Positions 8,629 through 17,218 of a stretch of 64,000 nucleotides of DNA are shown in pieces. A model generated the notes under the pieces. It had not been told where the DNA came from, ran no database searches, and was given only the letters and a program-made list of their open reading frames with translations. Position 1 is the stretch's first letter. Every line of letters begins with the position of its first letter. Origin of the DNA: Clostridiales bacterium (GTDB taxonomy: Bacteria > Bacillota > Clostridia > Lachnospirales > Lachnospiraceae); NCBI GenBank assembly GCA_021199255.1, contig JAJQIK010000081.1, positions 124,001 through 188,000 on the forward strand, given 5' to 3'. Both the position numbers and the translations under genes were made by a program.

Positions 8629-11600
8629 ATGAAGAAAAGAAGGGCACTCGCATTATTGCTGGCGTTTAGTCTGGCGGTCAGCATGAACGGCATGACGGTT
8701 CTGGCGGCTGGAACAGAGGAGGCGGAAGCCACGGTAGTTTCGGTGATGGAGGTGACGGCGGACAATACACAGCAGGATGCGGACGAGTCGGCGGAGGATT
8801 CCCAGTCGGCGGAAAGCTCTTCTGGGGAGGAACAGGCTGATTCCGGGCAGCAGGTGGCTGGTCAGACAGACCCATCGGAGACTGGCACGGACAGCGAGAC
8901 CGAGGATTCCGGCACAGGCAGTCAGACCGATGGGGACGCAGCGGACGGGACAGAGGCCGAAAGCGGAGAAGAGGTTTCGGACAGCGAAGAGACGCCCTTA
9001 GAGGACGAGACGGCGGAGTCAGAGGAAGCCGCAGCAGAAGAAGTGGCTGAGGAGACGGAGGACGAAAGCGCCGCTGAGGAGAAGACCGAGACGGCGGTGG
9101 TCAGAATGGTGAGCTTTACTGATGAGACCGGCCTGCGCGTCACCTATGACGCGAACCAGACTCTTAAATATACCGTAGAAGATGGCGTATTGACAAAAGT
9201 AGAGGTAGTCTCAAACACAAATGATCTTACGAGTGATGGTACTACTGCTATCAGCGGAGCCGTGGTGCTCAGCCAGCCCGGTGATGATGACGAATACGGC
9301 AGTTTTACGTCCATTTCCGCAGATGTTTTTGCGGGAAATACCAGCATTACTTATGTGAAAATCCCATCGGGGGTAACGACTCTGGCGGAGGGTGCTTTTC
9401 AGGGGTGTACCGCGCTGAAGGGCGTTTATCTGCCCTCCACTGTGACAGAAATTCCGAAAAGCGCTTTTGAGGGTTGTACGAAATTGACGCAGCTTGCCCT
9501 GCCCAAGACGGTTACGTCTATTGGGGAGAGAGCCTTTTACGGCGACAGCAAGCTGTTTATGGTATATATGAAGGACGCGGATTATAGTAAGCTGGCTACC
9601 ATCGGCGCATCGGCGTTCTATGAATGTACGGCGTTGGAGGAGTTCTGCTCCGACACCGACTTTGTGCTGCCGAGCAGCCTGAGCGCCATTGGCGAATCCG
9701 CGTTTTATGGCTGTAAATCCATTGCCAGCGTGGATATGAATGAGAGCGTAAGCAGCTTAGGGGCATATGCGTTCCAGAACTGTACCTCTCTGACAAACGT
9801 TTCCTTCTCCAGCGCACTGGAGACCATTGCGGACTATGCGTTCGCCGGGTGTACAAAGCTGGTGGGGGTGACCTTTAAAACAGGGAATACAACCATCGGG
9901 GAATATGCCTTTTCTGGCTGTTATCATCTGGGCGGCATCGAGCTTCCTTACAGTGTGGCTACCATTGGCCAGTATGCTTTTCAGAGCTGCAGCAATCTGG
10001 TGTCGGTGGAGATCCCCAACGGAAATATAGATATAAAAACCGGGGCGTTCCCCAATATCAGCACCTTGACACTGATCGGCTATGATGGTTCCAATGTTTA
10101 TCAATATACAGTAGGCAAGGAAATCAAATTTGTAAGCTATAAGAATTACAACAGCAGCTACTATACCTATACAACCCAGACGCTGGGCAGCGGCTCCGGC
10201 ACCCTGTTGGTAAAGGATGCCAGCGGCAAGGATCCCAACACGCTTAATTCCAAGCAGGGCGTGGCTTATGGGACGACGCTTTATGTGTATTACACGCCGG
10301 CGTCGGGAAGCGCCCTGGTGGACGGTACCGTGAAATGTAACGGTACAGCTTTGGAGAAGGACAGCAGCGGGAAGTACTTTTTCACCATGCCTATCGGGGG
10401 AGCGCTGATTACCGCGGAATTTGCCAATACCTCTTCCAGTACCAGAGTAACGGGATTAGAAGATGATATCAGCGTGGAGGTCTCCAACGGCGAGGTGACT
10501 ACCAATAGTAACGATGAGATTACGGCGGTAGGGTTGAAGATCGGCCAGTATTCCAGAATCTTCCTGACTGACGCGGCGGACAGTAACCAGACCGTGGCTA
10601 CGTCGAAGATCAGCTTCACCTCCGGCAGCACCAAGGTGGCTACCATCACCAGCGCCGGTGTGGTTCACGCATTAAGCGAAGGGACGGCCAAGATCACGGC
10701 AACCCTGACGGGGGGGGACGGAAGCACCATTATTAAAGAGCTGCGGGTGATTGTGACAAGCGCGGAGGTGGAGTCCCTGCTGCTCAAGGCAAGCTCCTAT
10801 GACGCTTCTTATATTACGTTGACTACAAGCACGACCGATTCGGTGCAGACCGCTACGGCAGATAAGAACGCCATGCAGACGGCGTTGACGCTTCGCTTAA
10901 AAGCTACGGCCTATGACGAGACCGGCGACGATATGTCGGTGGCGCTGAAATGGGCAACCAGTGATTCCAGTATAGCCCAGCTCAGCAGCACCTCCACGAC
11001 GGCGTCCTCTCCCATCAACACCGTGACGATTCCCGCCGGAGCCAGCGGCGAGGCGACGATTACGGTTACGGCAACGAAAACGGATAAGACGACGGTGACC
11101 CAGTCCTTTATCGTCAGCGTCAAGGATTATACCCCCAGGCTGGTATCCTCCGCCCTGACGGTCAATCCCAATCAGTCGGACGGCGCGATCCTGGAGATTG
11201 TAGGCGCTTACGGCGTAGGAGTGACTACAAGCAGCGCCAAGCTGAAGGACGCCGATAACAGCAAGGTCACCAGTGATTTTACGCTGAGCTATCTGAGCAG
11301 TGAAAATTCTGCTTCTGATAAGATATATAAGTTCTCTGTAAAGCCCAACACCGGCGTGTCCGATGGCAAATATAGCCTGAATGTGAATGTTGACGCCAAT
11401 GACGCCACCTATTCCCTGCCGATTACCATTACGGTGAAAACCTCCACGCCCAATCCTAAGGTGGCTATTGCCAGCAAGCAGGAGAAGCTGAATCTCTTCT
11501 ATAAATATAATAACACAGAAGTGGTGGTGAACGTCACCAATCTGGGCACCGCTGAGGTGGCGGCGAGCGGCGGCTATTCACTGGAAGCGCTCTCCACCTC

Positions 11601-13674
11601 TGATGACGATCAGTTATTTACAGAGAATTTTCAGGTGACGTATGTAAGCGGAAGCAGCTGCAAGATCACACAGAAGAGCACGGAGTTAAAGTATACCTCC
11701 AAGGGCAAACCGGCGGTAACAGGTTATCTGGTGCTGCAGTTTGAGGGTTATCAGAGTACGGTTCAGAAGAAATATAAGATCACGATTCCGACCCAGACAG
11801 TGACGCCCTCTTACACCCTCAGCAGGACGTCCGATACCTATTATACCGGCTGTGCTGCACAGACTGTCACCCTGCAGCTTCTGGATAAGAAAAATAAAAA
11901 CGCGGTGGTGGAGTTTGGCGAAGACAGCGGATATACGGTGAGTATCAAATCCAGCAGTACAACGAGCGCGATTTCCGAAGCCAAACTGGTCACAGATGAA
12001 ACAGAAGGAAGCGTCATTCAGCTGACGATGAAGAAAAATCCTTCCGCGGGCAAGGTTTATCTGGAAATCGGGAATACCGCATGGGCAAACGGCAAGACCT
12101 TCACCTATACCTATACCATTAAGACCAGCTCGTCCGTGCCGACGATCAGCCTTACCAGTTCTTCTGTGACGCTGAATCCCAGTTACCCGGAGCAGACGGT
12201 GACCTTCGGCCTGAAATCCAATCAGTCGGATACGGTGATTAATGCGGCGCAGACCTTCAGCGCTAATACCAACGCGAAAACCAAGGACTCTGTGAAAGCG
12301 GAATATGAAAAGCTGAGCGTGACTTATGATAAGGGCGTTGGTACAGTAAGTATTAAGGATAGCAGCATAGCCAACGGGACTTATAAATTTACCTGTACGG
12401 TGCAATATACTTATAATAATGCAACTCAATACGCCAATACGGTGACGCTGACTGTCAAGGTTTCCAAGGGGATTCCCAGCCTTACGGTGAAGGGGACGGC
12501 AGCCCTCAATACCAAGGCAACGACGGGCGATAGCTATGCGGAGACCGTGGGGCTGACTATGACCACCAAAAACCTGCCGGAGGATTATACCTATGATACT
12601 ACGCAAATGCTTAGCAGCATAACCTGCACGACAAAGAATTGCGGCAGCTATGCGGAACGTTTCCAATGGGGCATCGACAGTGAAGAGAATCTGCTGACAG
12701 TGTCTTTGACGGAATGGTGCCCTGCTGGAACCTATAGCTTCTCCGTGAGGCCTGTTTATACCAATGCGACGGAGAGCACGGAGACACAGGAAGAAGAAAC
12801 AGCTGCGGCTGCAAGCGTGACGACTGCGGATGCGGCGGAGGGTGGTACGGCTGCGGCTAGTACCAGTACCACCAATACTGTAACCGGTAAGGCAATTACC
12901 GTTAAGGTCAAGGTATATGCCGGGGATATCAAGGTATCGCTGACCGCCAAGGGCAAGTTGAACCTGCTGGAACGCTATGGGGGAAGTGAGGAGGATGAGG
13001 ATGGCACTGATGGCGACTTCACTTTTACTACCTCCAACAGCATTATGTATACCCCTAAATTTACGAACCTGAAGGATCAGGTCAGCGAGGCGAAGGTATT
13101 TGACGCCGACGGCGCTATGCCCACATATAACGGCACGGAGAGCAGTCTTTTCCAGGTGACCGTTTCTGACGGCGTCCTGTATGTGACGCCGAAAGAGGAC
13201 GCGGAGTTAGAGAATAATAAGACCTATCAGATCAAGATCTGGATGAAGCTTACGGATTATACAGGCTTCGATGATGCGGACGGCAACGGCATATGGTCAG
13301 ACGTATTGAAGGTAAAAACGGCGCAGACGCTGCCCAAGGTAACCACTGACGAGAGCACGGTCAACCTGTATCTTTCCAACAAAAGCTATAAGGCTTCCTT
13401 TGTTGTGGACAAACAGGAAGTGAAGTCCGTAAAGCCCGCGGGTACCATAGAAAGCATTGCTTTTGATGAAGACGACACCAAGGCAAACGGAAGCTTTACG
13501 ATTGCTTCCGAAACACAAGACGACGGCTCCCTGAAGGTTACTTTAAAGCTGAACGATACGGTGTCCTACAGCAATAACAGCACGAATAAGATTACAATGT
13601 ATGTGAACTTCAAGGGACAGGGAACCAATACTGCGGGAACAAAGATTACCATGAATGTTAAGGTGAATAAATAA
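8629..13674 (+). CDS. Giant secreted BspA-like leucine-rich-repeat protein with Ig-like domains
   Basis: 1681 residues from the ATG at 8629, which has AGGAG 13 bases upstream. A signal peptide ends near MTVLAAG. A very acidic Ser/Thr/Glu/Asp-rich linker follows to about residue 165. Residues about 220-490 hold roughly nine LRR_5 (BspA/TpLRR) repeats with the signature AFxGCTxL..V.LP..V..I. The rest is beta-rich: a Big_2-like domain with the usual ATITSAGVVHALSEG pattern, then several Ig-like or cadherin-like modules. BspA-type LRR proteins of gut bacteria often act in adhesion. No sortase motif or membrane anchor is seen at the C-terminus, as for the preceding gene. The leader suggests separate regulation from the upstream gene. 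Confidence 0.88.
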   Translation: MKKRRALALLLAFSLAVSMNGMTVLAAGTEEAEATVVSVMEVTADNTQQDADESAEDSQSAESSSGEEQADSGQQVAGQTDPSETGTDSETEDSGTGSQTDGDAADGTEAESGEEVSDSEETPLEDETAESEEAAAEEVAEETEDESAAEEKTETAVVRMVSFTDETGLRVTYDANQTLKYTVEDGVLTKVEVVSNTNDLTSDGTTAISGAVVLSQPGDDDEYGSFTSISADVFAGNTSITYVKIPSGVTTLAEGAFQGCTALKGVYLPSTVTEIPKSAFEGCTKLTQLALPKTVTSIGERAFYGDSKLFMVYMKDADYSKLATIGASAFYECTALEEFCSDTDFVLPSSLSAIGESAFYGCKSIASVDMNESVSSLGAYAFQNCTSLTNVSFSSALETIADYAFAGCTKLVGVTFKTGNTTIGEYAFSGCYHLGGIELPYSVATIGQYAFQSCSNLVSVEIPNGNIDIKTGAFPNISTLTLIGYDGSNVYQYTVGKEIKFVSYKNYNSSYYTYTTQTLGSGSGTLLVKDASGKDPNTLNSKQGVAYGTTLYVYYTPASGSALVDGTVKCNGTALEKDSSGKYFFTMPIGGALITAEFANTSSSTRVTGLEDDISVEVSNGEVTTNSNDEITAVGLKIGQYSRIFLTDAADSNQTVATSKISFTSGSTKVATITSAGVVHALSEGTAKITATLTGGDGSTIIKELRVIVTSAEVESLLLKASSYDASYITLTTSTTDSVQTATADKNAMQTALTLRLKATAYDETGDDMSVALKWATSDSSIAQLSSTSTTASSPINTVTIPAGASGEATITVTATKTDKTTVTQSFIVSVKDYTPRLVSSALTVNPNQSDGAILEIVGAYGVGVTTSSAKLKDADNSKVTSDFTLSYLSSENSASDKIYKFSVKPNTGVSDGKYSLNVNVDANDATYSLPITITVKTSTPNPKVAIASKQEKLNLFYKYNNTEVVVNVTNLGTAEVAASGGYSLEALSTSDDDQLFTENFQVTYVSGSSCKITQKSTELKYTSKGKPAVTGYLVLQFEGYQSTVQKKYKITIPTQTVTPSYTLSRTSDTYYTGCAAQTVTLQLLDKKNKNAVVEFGEDSGYTVSIKSSSTTSAISEAKLVTDETEGSVIQLTMKKNPSAGKVYLEIGNTAWANGKTFTYTYTIKTSSSVPTISLTSSSVTLNPSYPEQTVTFGLKSNQSDTVINAAQTFSANTNAKTKDSVKAEYEKLSVTYDKGVGTVSIKDSSIANGTYKFTCTVQYTYNNATQYANTVTLTVKVSKGIPSLTVKGTAALNTKATTGDSYAETVGLTMTTKNLPEDYTYDTTQMLSSITCTTKNCGSYAERFQWGIDSEENLLTVSLTEWCPAGTYSFSVRPVYTNATESTETQEEETAAAASVTTADAAEGGTAAASTSTTNTVTGKAITVKVKVYAGDIKVSLTAKGKLNLLERYGGSEEDEDGTDGDFTFTTSNSIMYTPKFTNLKDQVSEAKVFDADGAMPTYNGTESSLFQVTVSDGVLYVTPKEDAELENNKTYQIKIWMKLTDYTGFDDADGNGIWSDVLKVKTAQTLPKVTTDESTVNLYLSNKSYKASFVVDKQEVKSVKPAGTIESIAFDEDDTKANGSFTIASETQDDGSLKVTLKLNDTVSYSNNSTNKITMYVNFKGQGTNTAGTKITMNVKVNK

Positions 13675-13735
13675 GGACTTCCCTGCAAACGGACTATTCA
13701 TTCATATGGCATACCGCGGACTCAACGCGGCGGCG

Positions 13736-13769
13736 CCCCGGATATTTGGTCAGAGACCGTTATCCGGGG
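13736..13769 (+). terminator. Strong hairpin downstream of the LRR gene
   Basis: CCCCGGATA (13736-13744) pairs perfectly with TATCCGGGG (13761-13769), and inside it GGTC (13748-13751) pairs with GACC (13755-13758). There is no T-run after it, so termination is plausible but not textbook. A smaller hairpin (CCGCG...CGCGG) lies at 13714-13730. Confidence 0.45.
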
Positions 13770-13832
13770 TGTTATGGTATGGCGGGATTGTGGCGTTGCG
13801 TCAGGAAGCGGAAAACTCAAAAGGAAATCCTG

Positions 13833-13861
13833 TTGAAGCCATGTCGCGGAAATGATATACT
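13833..13861 (+). promoter_or_regulatory. Promoter of the membrane protein gene at 13897
   Basis: TTGAAG, 17 bases, TATACT preceded by TGA (extended -10). Predicted transcription starts near 13868, which supports the ATG at 13897 over the earlier TTG at 13870. Confidence 0.6.
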
Positions 13862-13896
13862 GACTATAATTGCAGGAAAAGACAAGGAGTATCGAT

Positions 13897-15636
13897 ATGC
13901 GGGAGCGAGTATGGAAGAATTGGAAAGAAGCTGTGGCTTTGAGTATTTTTGTTGTGGGCGTTATGGTACTCCGGTTATTTTACATTACACGGACCACAGG
14001 CCCCTTTATCTATGCCGATGAAATAGGATATTGGTCACATGCCGCTCATATGGTGGGCTATACCTGGGCGGGAGTGATGGACGGCGTATCATGGTATTCT
14101 TTTGGATATAGCTTTTGGCTGGCTCTGACCTTTCTCTTCTCTGATGAAATGGTGGTGATGTTTCGGATTGCTGTGGTCATCAATATGCTGATGGGGGTGG
14201 CCACCTATGGGCTTGCATATCAGATCAGCAGGCGTCTGCTGGAGGGTTATGGCAGGATCATATGTGGGTTGGTTGCGTTTGCGGTCACCTCCTTTCCCAC
14301 ATATCTGTTTTATTCCTATACCACCATGACGGAAACGTTGGTGGCGCTTTTGGTCTGGCTGCTATTTTATGAATTGATTTCCCTGGAGGAGTATCCATGC
14401 TGGTGGAAGGGCATGATATTGGGACTGACGGCGGGATATGCCTATATGGTGCATAATAGACTGCTGGCGGTTGTCATAGCGGTTGTGTTATGCCTGTTGC
14501 TGCTTTGGGCGACCCGCAAAGCAGACTGGAAGGTGCTGGCAGCGTTTTGCGTATCGATAGTCTTTATGTTGCTGCTTTATACCGGAATGAAAGAGTACCT
14601 GGAATCCATGATTACAAACAGCAGTATCATGGAAGAGGCTGCCGTATCCGTTACTAGAGGTTCTCACAATACCTTAACCAATATGTTGCATAAGGTGCAG
14701 AAAATATTCTCAGGAGAGAACCTTAAATATTGTATTCTTGGCTTTATCGGGCAAATATGGGACAGCCTGGCGGCTACCTATCTGCTTTTGGGAGTGGGCG
14801 TGGCTTATTGTGTGCAAAAGCTTGTGGAATACGGTAAGATGAAGAAAATGACAGTTATGTATTGCTATCCGGCGCTTGCTTTTCTAGGGCTGGCTGGTAT
14901 GACGGCGATAGCATTTTCCGGCAGGCTTGTGCAGGTAGAAGGGCAGACAAGAATTGACACTGCATTTTATGGAAGATATAGCGAGTGTATCTTTCCGATT
15001 TTGATCCTTCTGGGAATGGTTATGATGATCAAAAAGGTGCGGTATGAAAAGAAGGTATATGGCATTGTGCTTCTCTGCTTTGCGTGCGCGTCAGTGGTAC
15101 TGTATTTCAGGCTCCGGGAAATCGAGAATGGATATCTGAATATTGTCTCATCTGTCAGTATCCATATCTTTCACTGGTTGGGAGAATTTAGCGTGATCAA
15201 ATGCTGTATTGTGGCGGCCGTTGTATTTGGGGCAGTATTGCTATTATGTCATTTTAAAATGCCCGGGCAGATGCAATATGGTCTGCTGTGCCTGATGCTG
15301 ATCTTTCTGTTTGCCACCACCGCTCTGTACTGCATGAAGCTGAGTATCCGCGGTGAGAATGACAATATCGCGAGATATCAGGTTTTGTTTGATTATTTAA
15401 ATGACAATACACAGAAGCAGGATATCGTATATATATGTGATGAAAATAAAATGGCATACGATGTGCAGACCCGGCTGGTGAATAAGACCGTCATATGTGT
15501 GACCACAGACCGGCTGGAAGAGCTGATAGGCGACCATTACGCAGTGATCCGGGAGGGGCAGACAGAGGAATTAGATATGAGCAATTATGATATCTGTCTG
15601 GAAGCAGAGGGTTATATGATTATCAGGACAGAGTAA
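13897..15636 (+). CDS. Polytopic membrane protein, GT-C/GT39-like
   Basis: 579 residues from the ATG at 13897, which has AAGGAG 7 bases upstream. About eleven hydrophobic segments span the protein, followed by a short soluble C-terminal domain (about 90 residues). The first extracytoplasmic loop contains YADEIGYWSHAAHM, with the acidic pair expected for a lipid-linked-sugar glycosyltransferase of the GT-C fold. It stands alone between its own promoter and a hairpin, facing the XRE regulator gene. Function is inferred from topology and loop position only; a transporter or polymerase role is possible. Confidence 0.75.
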   Translation: MRERVWKNWKEAVALSIFVVGVMVLRLFYITRTTGPFIYADEIGYWSHAAHMVGYTWAGVMDGVSWYSFGYSFWLALTFLFSDEMVVMFRIAVVINMLMGVATYGLAYQISRRLLEGYGRIICGLVAFAVTSFPTYLFYSYTTMTETLVALLVWLLFYELISLEEYPCWWKGMILGLTAGYAYMVHNRLLAVVIAVVLCLLLLWATRKADWKVLAAFCVSIVFMLLLYTGMKEYLESMITNSSIMEEAAVSVTRGSHNTLTNMLHKVQKIFSGENLKYCILGFIGQIWDSLAATYLLLGVGVAYCVQKLVEYGKMKKMTVMYCYPALAFLGLAGMTAIAFSGRLVQVEGQTRIDTAFYGRYSECIFPILILLGMVMMIKKVRYEKKVYGIVLLCFACASVVLYFRLREIENGYLNIVSSVSIHIFHWLGEFSVIKCCIVAAVVFGAVLLLCHFKMPGQMQYGLLCLMLIFLFATTALYCMKLSIRGENDNIARYQVLFDYLNDNTQKQDIVYICDENKMAYDVQTRLVNKTVICVTTDRLEELIGDHYAVIREGQTEELDMSNYDICLEAEGYMIIRTE

Positions 15637-15639
15637 TTT

Positions 15640-15685
15640 CGCCTGTGACGCGTTGCGGCAATGTGCGGGCAGGCGTCTACAGGCG
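15640..15685. terminator. Long hairpin between convergent genes
   Basis: CGCCTGTGACGC (15640-15651) pairs with GCGTC-t-ACAGGCG (15673-15685): 12 pairs with one bulge. It sits between the ends of the membrane protein gene and the XRE gene and could terminate both, though no clear T-run flanks it. Confidence 0.4.
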
Positions 15686-15724
15686 ATAAGGAATGGTTTG
15701 GTTTAGATCATGCATCCCTTTCTT

Positions 15725-16069
15725 TTAGTCCGTATTCTTCAAAAACCGGATATATTTTAATAAGTCTTTTCTATCCGCGGCGTTTAGCTGCTGGATATCA
15801 TACACGACGTCGTGCAGGGTGATATTGCCCACATAAGGACTCTTAAGGTTGGTGTTCCCCAGATATCCGCTTTCTGCACCCAATAAGTAATCGGTACTCA
15901 CCTTGTAGTATTGAGATAGCTTCTGTACGACCCATGTGGGAATCTCGCGGTTACCATTTTCATAGTTGGAATAGGTTTGCTGTGAGACATTCAGATATTC
16001 GGCGATCGTTTTCTGTTTCAGATCATGATCTTCCCGCAAATCCCGTATCATTTCGCATAATTCTTTCAT
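15725..16069 (-). CDS. XRE-family transcriptional regulator
   Basis: 114 residues. The start is set at the second of two ATGs (codons ATGCCTATG), where AAAGGA lies 7 bases upstream; the first (16075) is also possible. Residues about 5-62 form a Cro/C1-type helix-turn-helix with KQKTIAEYLNVSQQTYSNYE as the recognition region, ending in the common DYLLG. The C-terminal 50 residues are a small helical tail with no ligand domain. Its own upstream region has two palindromes sharing AAAAGTTGT that straddle a candidate promoter, which points to autorepression. Regulation of the divergent glycosyltransferase gene at 16395 is possible but not shown. Confidence 0.85.
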   Translation of the reverse strand: MKELCEMIRDLREDHDLKQKTIAEYLNVSQQTYSNYENGNREIPTWVVQKLSQYYKVSTDYLLGAESGYLGNTNLKSPYVGNITLHDVVYDIQQLNAADRKDLLKYIRFLKNTD

Positions 16070-16101
16070 AGGCATGTCCTTTCCCGGTGAACAATATCGC
16101 A

Positions 16102-16130
16102 TTAGTACAAAAAGTTGTTATAAATGTTAA
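16102..16130 (-). promoter_or_regulatory. Candidate promoter of the XRE gene
   Basis: On the minus strand TTAACA (16130-16125) is followed after 17 bases by TACTAA (16107-16102). The -35 is close to consensus and the -10 is weak. One palindrome lies in the spacer and the second just upstream of the -35. Confidence 0.4.
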
Positions 16131-16148
16131 CACACAACGAAAAGTTGT
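16107..16148. promoter_or_regulatory. Paired operator-like palindromes upstream of the XRE gene
   Basis: ACAA-aaag-TTGT at 16107-16118 and ACAAC-gaaaa-GTTGT at 16134-16148 share AAAAGTTGT and start 27 bases apart. Paired short palindromes overlapping a regulator's own promoter are typical XRE operators. A weaker third copy (GAAAAGTAGT) may lie at about 16163-16172. Confidence 0.55.
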
Positions 16149-16394
16149 ATTGAGAAGTTACCTGAAAAGTAGTATGCGCATGCTTAGAACAATAATGCGT
16201 TGTAAAAAATAATGACGGTGGAAGCCGCTATAGATGCGGACTTTAATCAAAAATCTCAGTCCGGGATAGCATATTGCCCAATAATATGGTAAGATTGCAC
16301 GTAGGAAATGCTTAGAAGAACGTCAGACGAGAAACCGCCTTCGCGGATTCCTCGCCGCCGCTTCGCAACAAGTTGCTCAGAAATGAGGATTAAC
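16149..16394. other. Non-coding stretch between the XRE gene and the GT2 gene
   Basis: No gene is seen. It holds the palindrome ATGCGCAT near 16174, an inverted repeat CGGACT...AGTCCG at about 16237-16263, and a GC-rich run before the GT2 start. A promoter for the GT2 gene should be here, but I cannot pick one with confidence. Confidence 0.35.
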
Positions 16395-17150
16395 ATGAGA
16401 AAGCTTAAAGTCTCTTTATTGGTCACAACCTATAATGATAGAGAACATCTGGCGCTCACCCTGGAGAGTATTGAGAGCCAGGATTATGAAAATATGGAAG
16501 TGATTATTGTAGACGGCAATTCTACAGATGGGACGCCTGCCTTGATCCGCAGCTTTGCCGATGCCCATCAGCAGGAAACGGATTCCATCAGCGTACGGTG
16601 GATTTCGGAGCCGGACAGGGGGCTGTATGACGCTATGAATAAGGCATATGGGCTTAGCAGCGGGGCTGTGATAGCGGTCTGTAATGACAGGCTGTGCACG
16701 AAGGAGTCGGTCAGTAAGCTGATGGGCGCCATCGAACAGGGCGGCAGCGGCTGTGTCGGCGCTCATTCCGATCTGGTGTATATGTCTGGCGAGCGTGTGG
16801 TCAGAACCTGGCATATGGGAGAAGGAAGATTGCGGGACGGCTGGATGCCGGGACATCCAACGCTGTTTCTCAAGAGGGAAATTTACGAAAAATATGGCCT
16901 CTATGACCTTCGTTACCGTTGTGCGGCGGATTATGAGTTCATGGTGCGTTTCCTGAAGGAGGAAGAGAATCGGCTTGCCTATGTACCGGAGGTTTTGGTG
17001 TCCATGTTCTACGGCGGAACCAGCAATAAAGGGTTAGTTAATTATCTGGTATCCTTCCGGGAAGGCTGTCAGGCTCTTGGCAGAAACGGCGTAAGGTTTC
17101 CGTTTTGGATTACAGTGAAAAGGACGCTTCGGGTGTTGAGGCAGTTTTGA
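16395..17150 (+). CDS. Glycosyltransferase family 2
   Basis: 251 residues from the ATG at 16395 (GAGG 6 bases upstream). The upstream in-frame extension is rejected because it is Arg/Pro-rich and unlike the family. The GT-A fold begins at KVSLLVTTYND; VIIVDGNSTDGT binds the nucleotide and SEPDRGLYDAMNKAY is typical of WcaA-like enzymes. The position that normally reads SDD for metal binding reads CNDR here, a small departure. GHPTLFLKREIYEKYG and the acidic CAADYEFMVR acceptor-site motif are intact. It is soluble and cytoplasmic and should add one sugar to a lipid-linked glycan. A polytopic membrane protein gene follows in the same direction. Confidence 0.88.
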   Translation: MRKLKVSLLVTTYNDREHLALTLESIESQDYENMEVIIVDGNSTDGTPALIRSFADAHQQETDSISVRWISEPDRGLYDAMNKAYGLSSGAVIAVCNDRLCTKESVSKLMGAIEQGGSGCVGAHSDLVYMSGERVVRTWHMGEGRLRDGWMPGHPTLFLKREIYEKYGLYDLRYRCAADYEFMVRFLKEEENRLAYVPEVLVSMFYGGTSNKGLVNYLVSFREGCQALGRNGVRFPFWITVKRTLRVLRQF

Positions 17151-17218
17151 GGGAAGGAAAAGGACTGCTTAAGCAAGACGGCGGGGAACAGATGGGATAA
17201 GGACAGGAAGGGAAGAGA

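Noticed and set aside
11686-12666. A 326-codon minus-strand frame inside the LRR protein gene.
   Set aside because: It is a composition shadow of the Thr/Ser-rich coding strand; the plus-strand gene has a signal peptide, repeats and continuous Ig-like domains.
13746-14021. A 91-codon open frame overlapping the start of the membrane protein gene at 13897.
   Set aside because: It has no ribosome site, crosses the promoter and overlaps a real gene in another frame; its Cys/Arg-rich product looks random.
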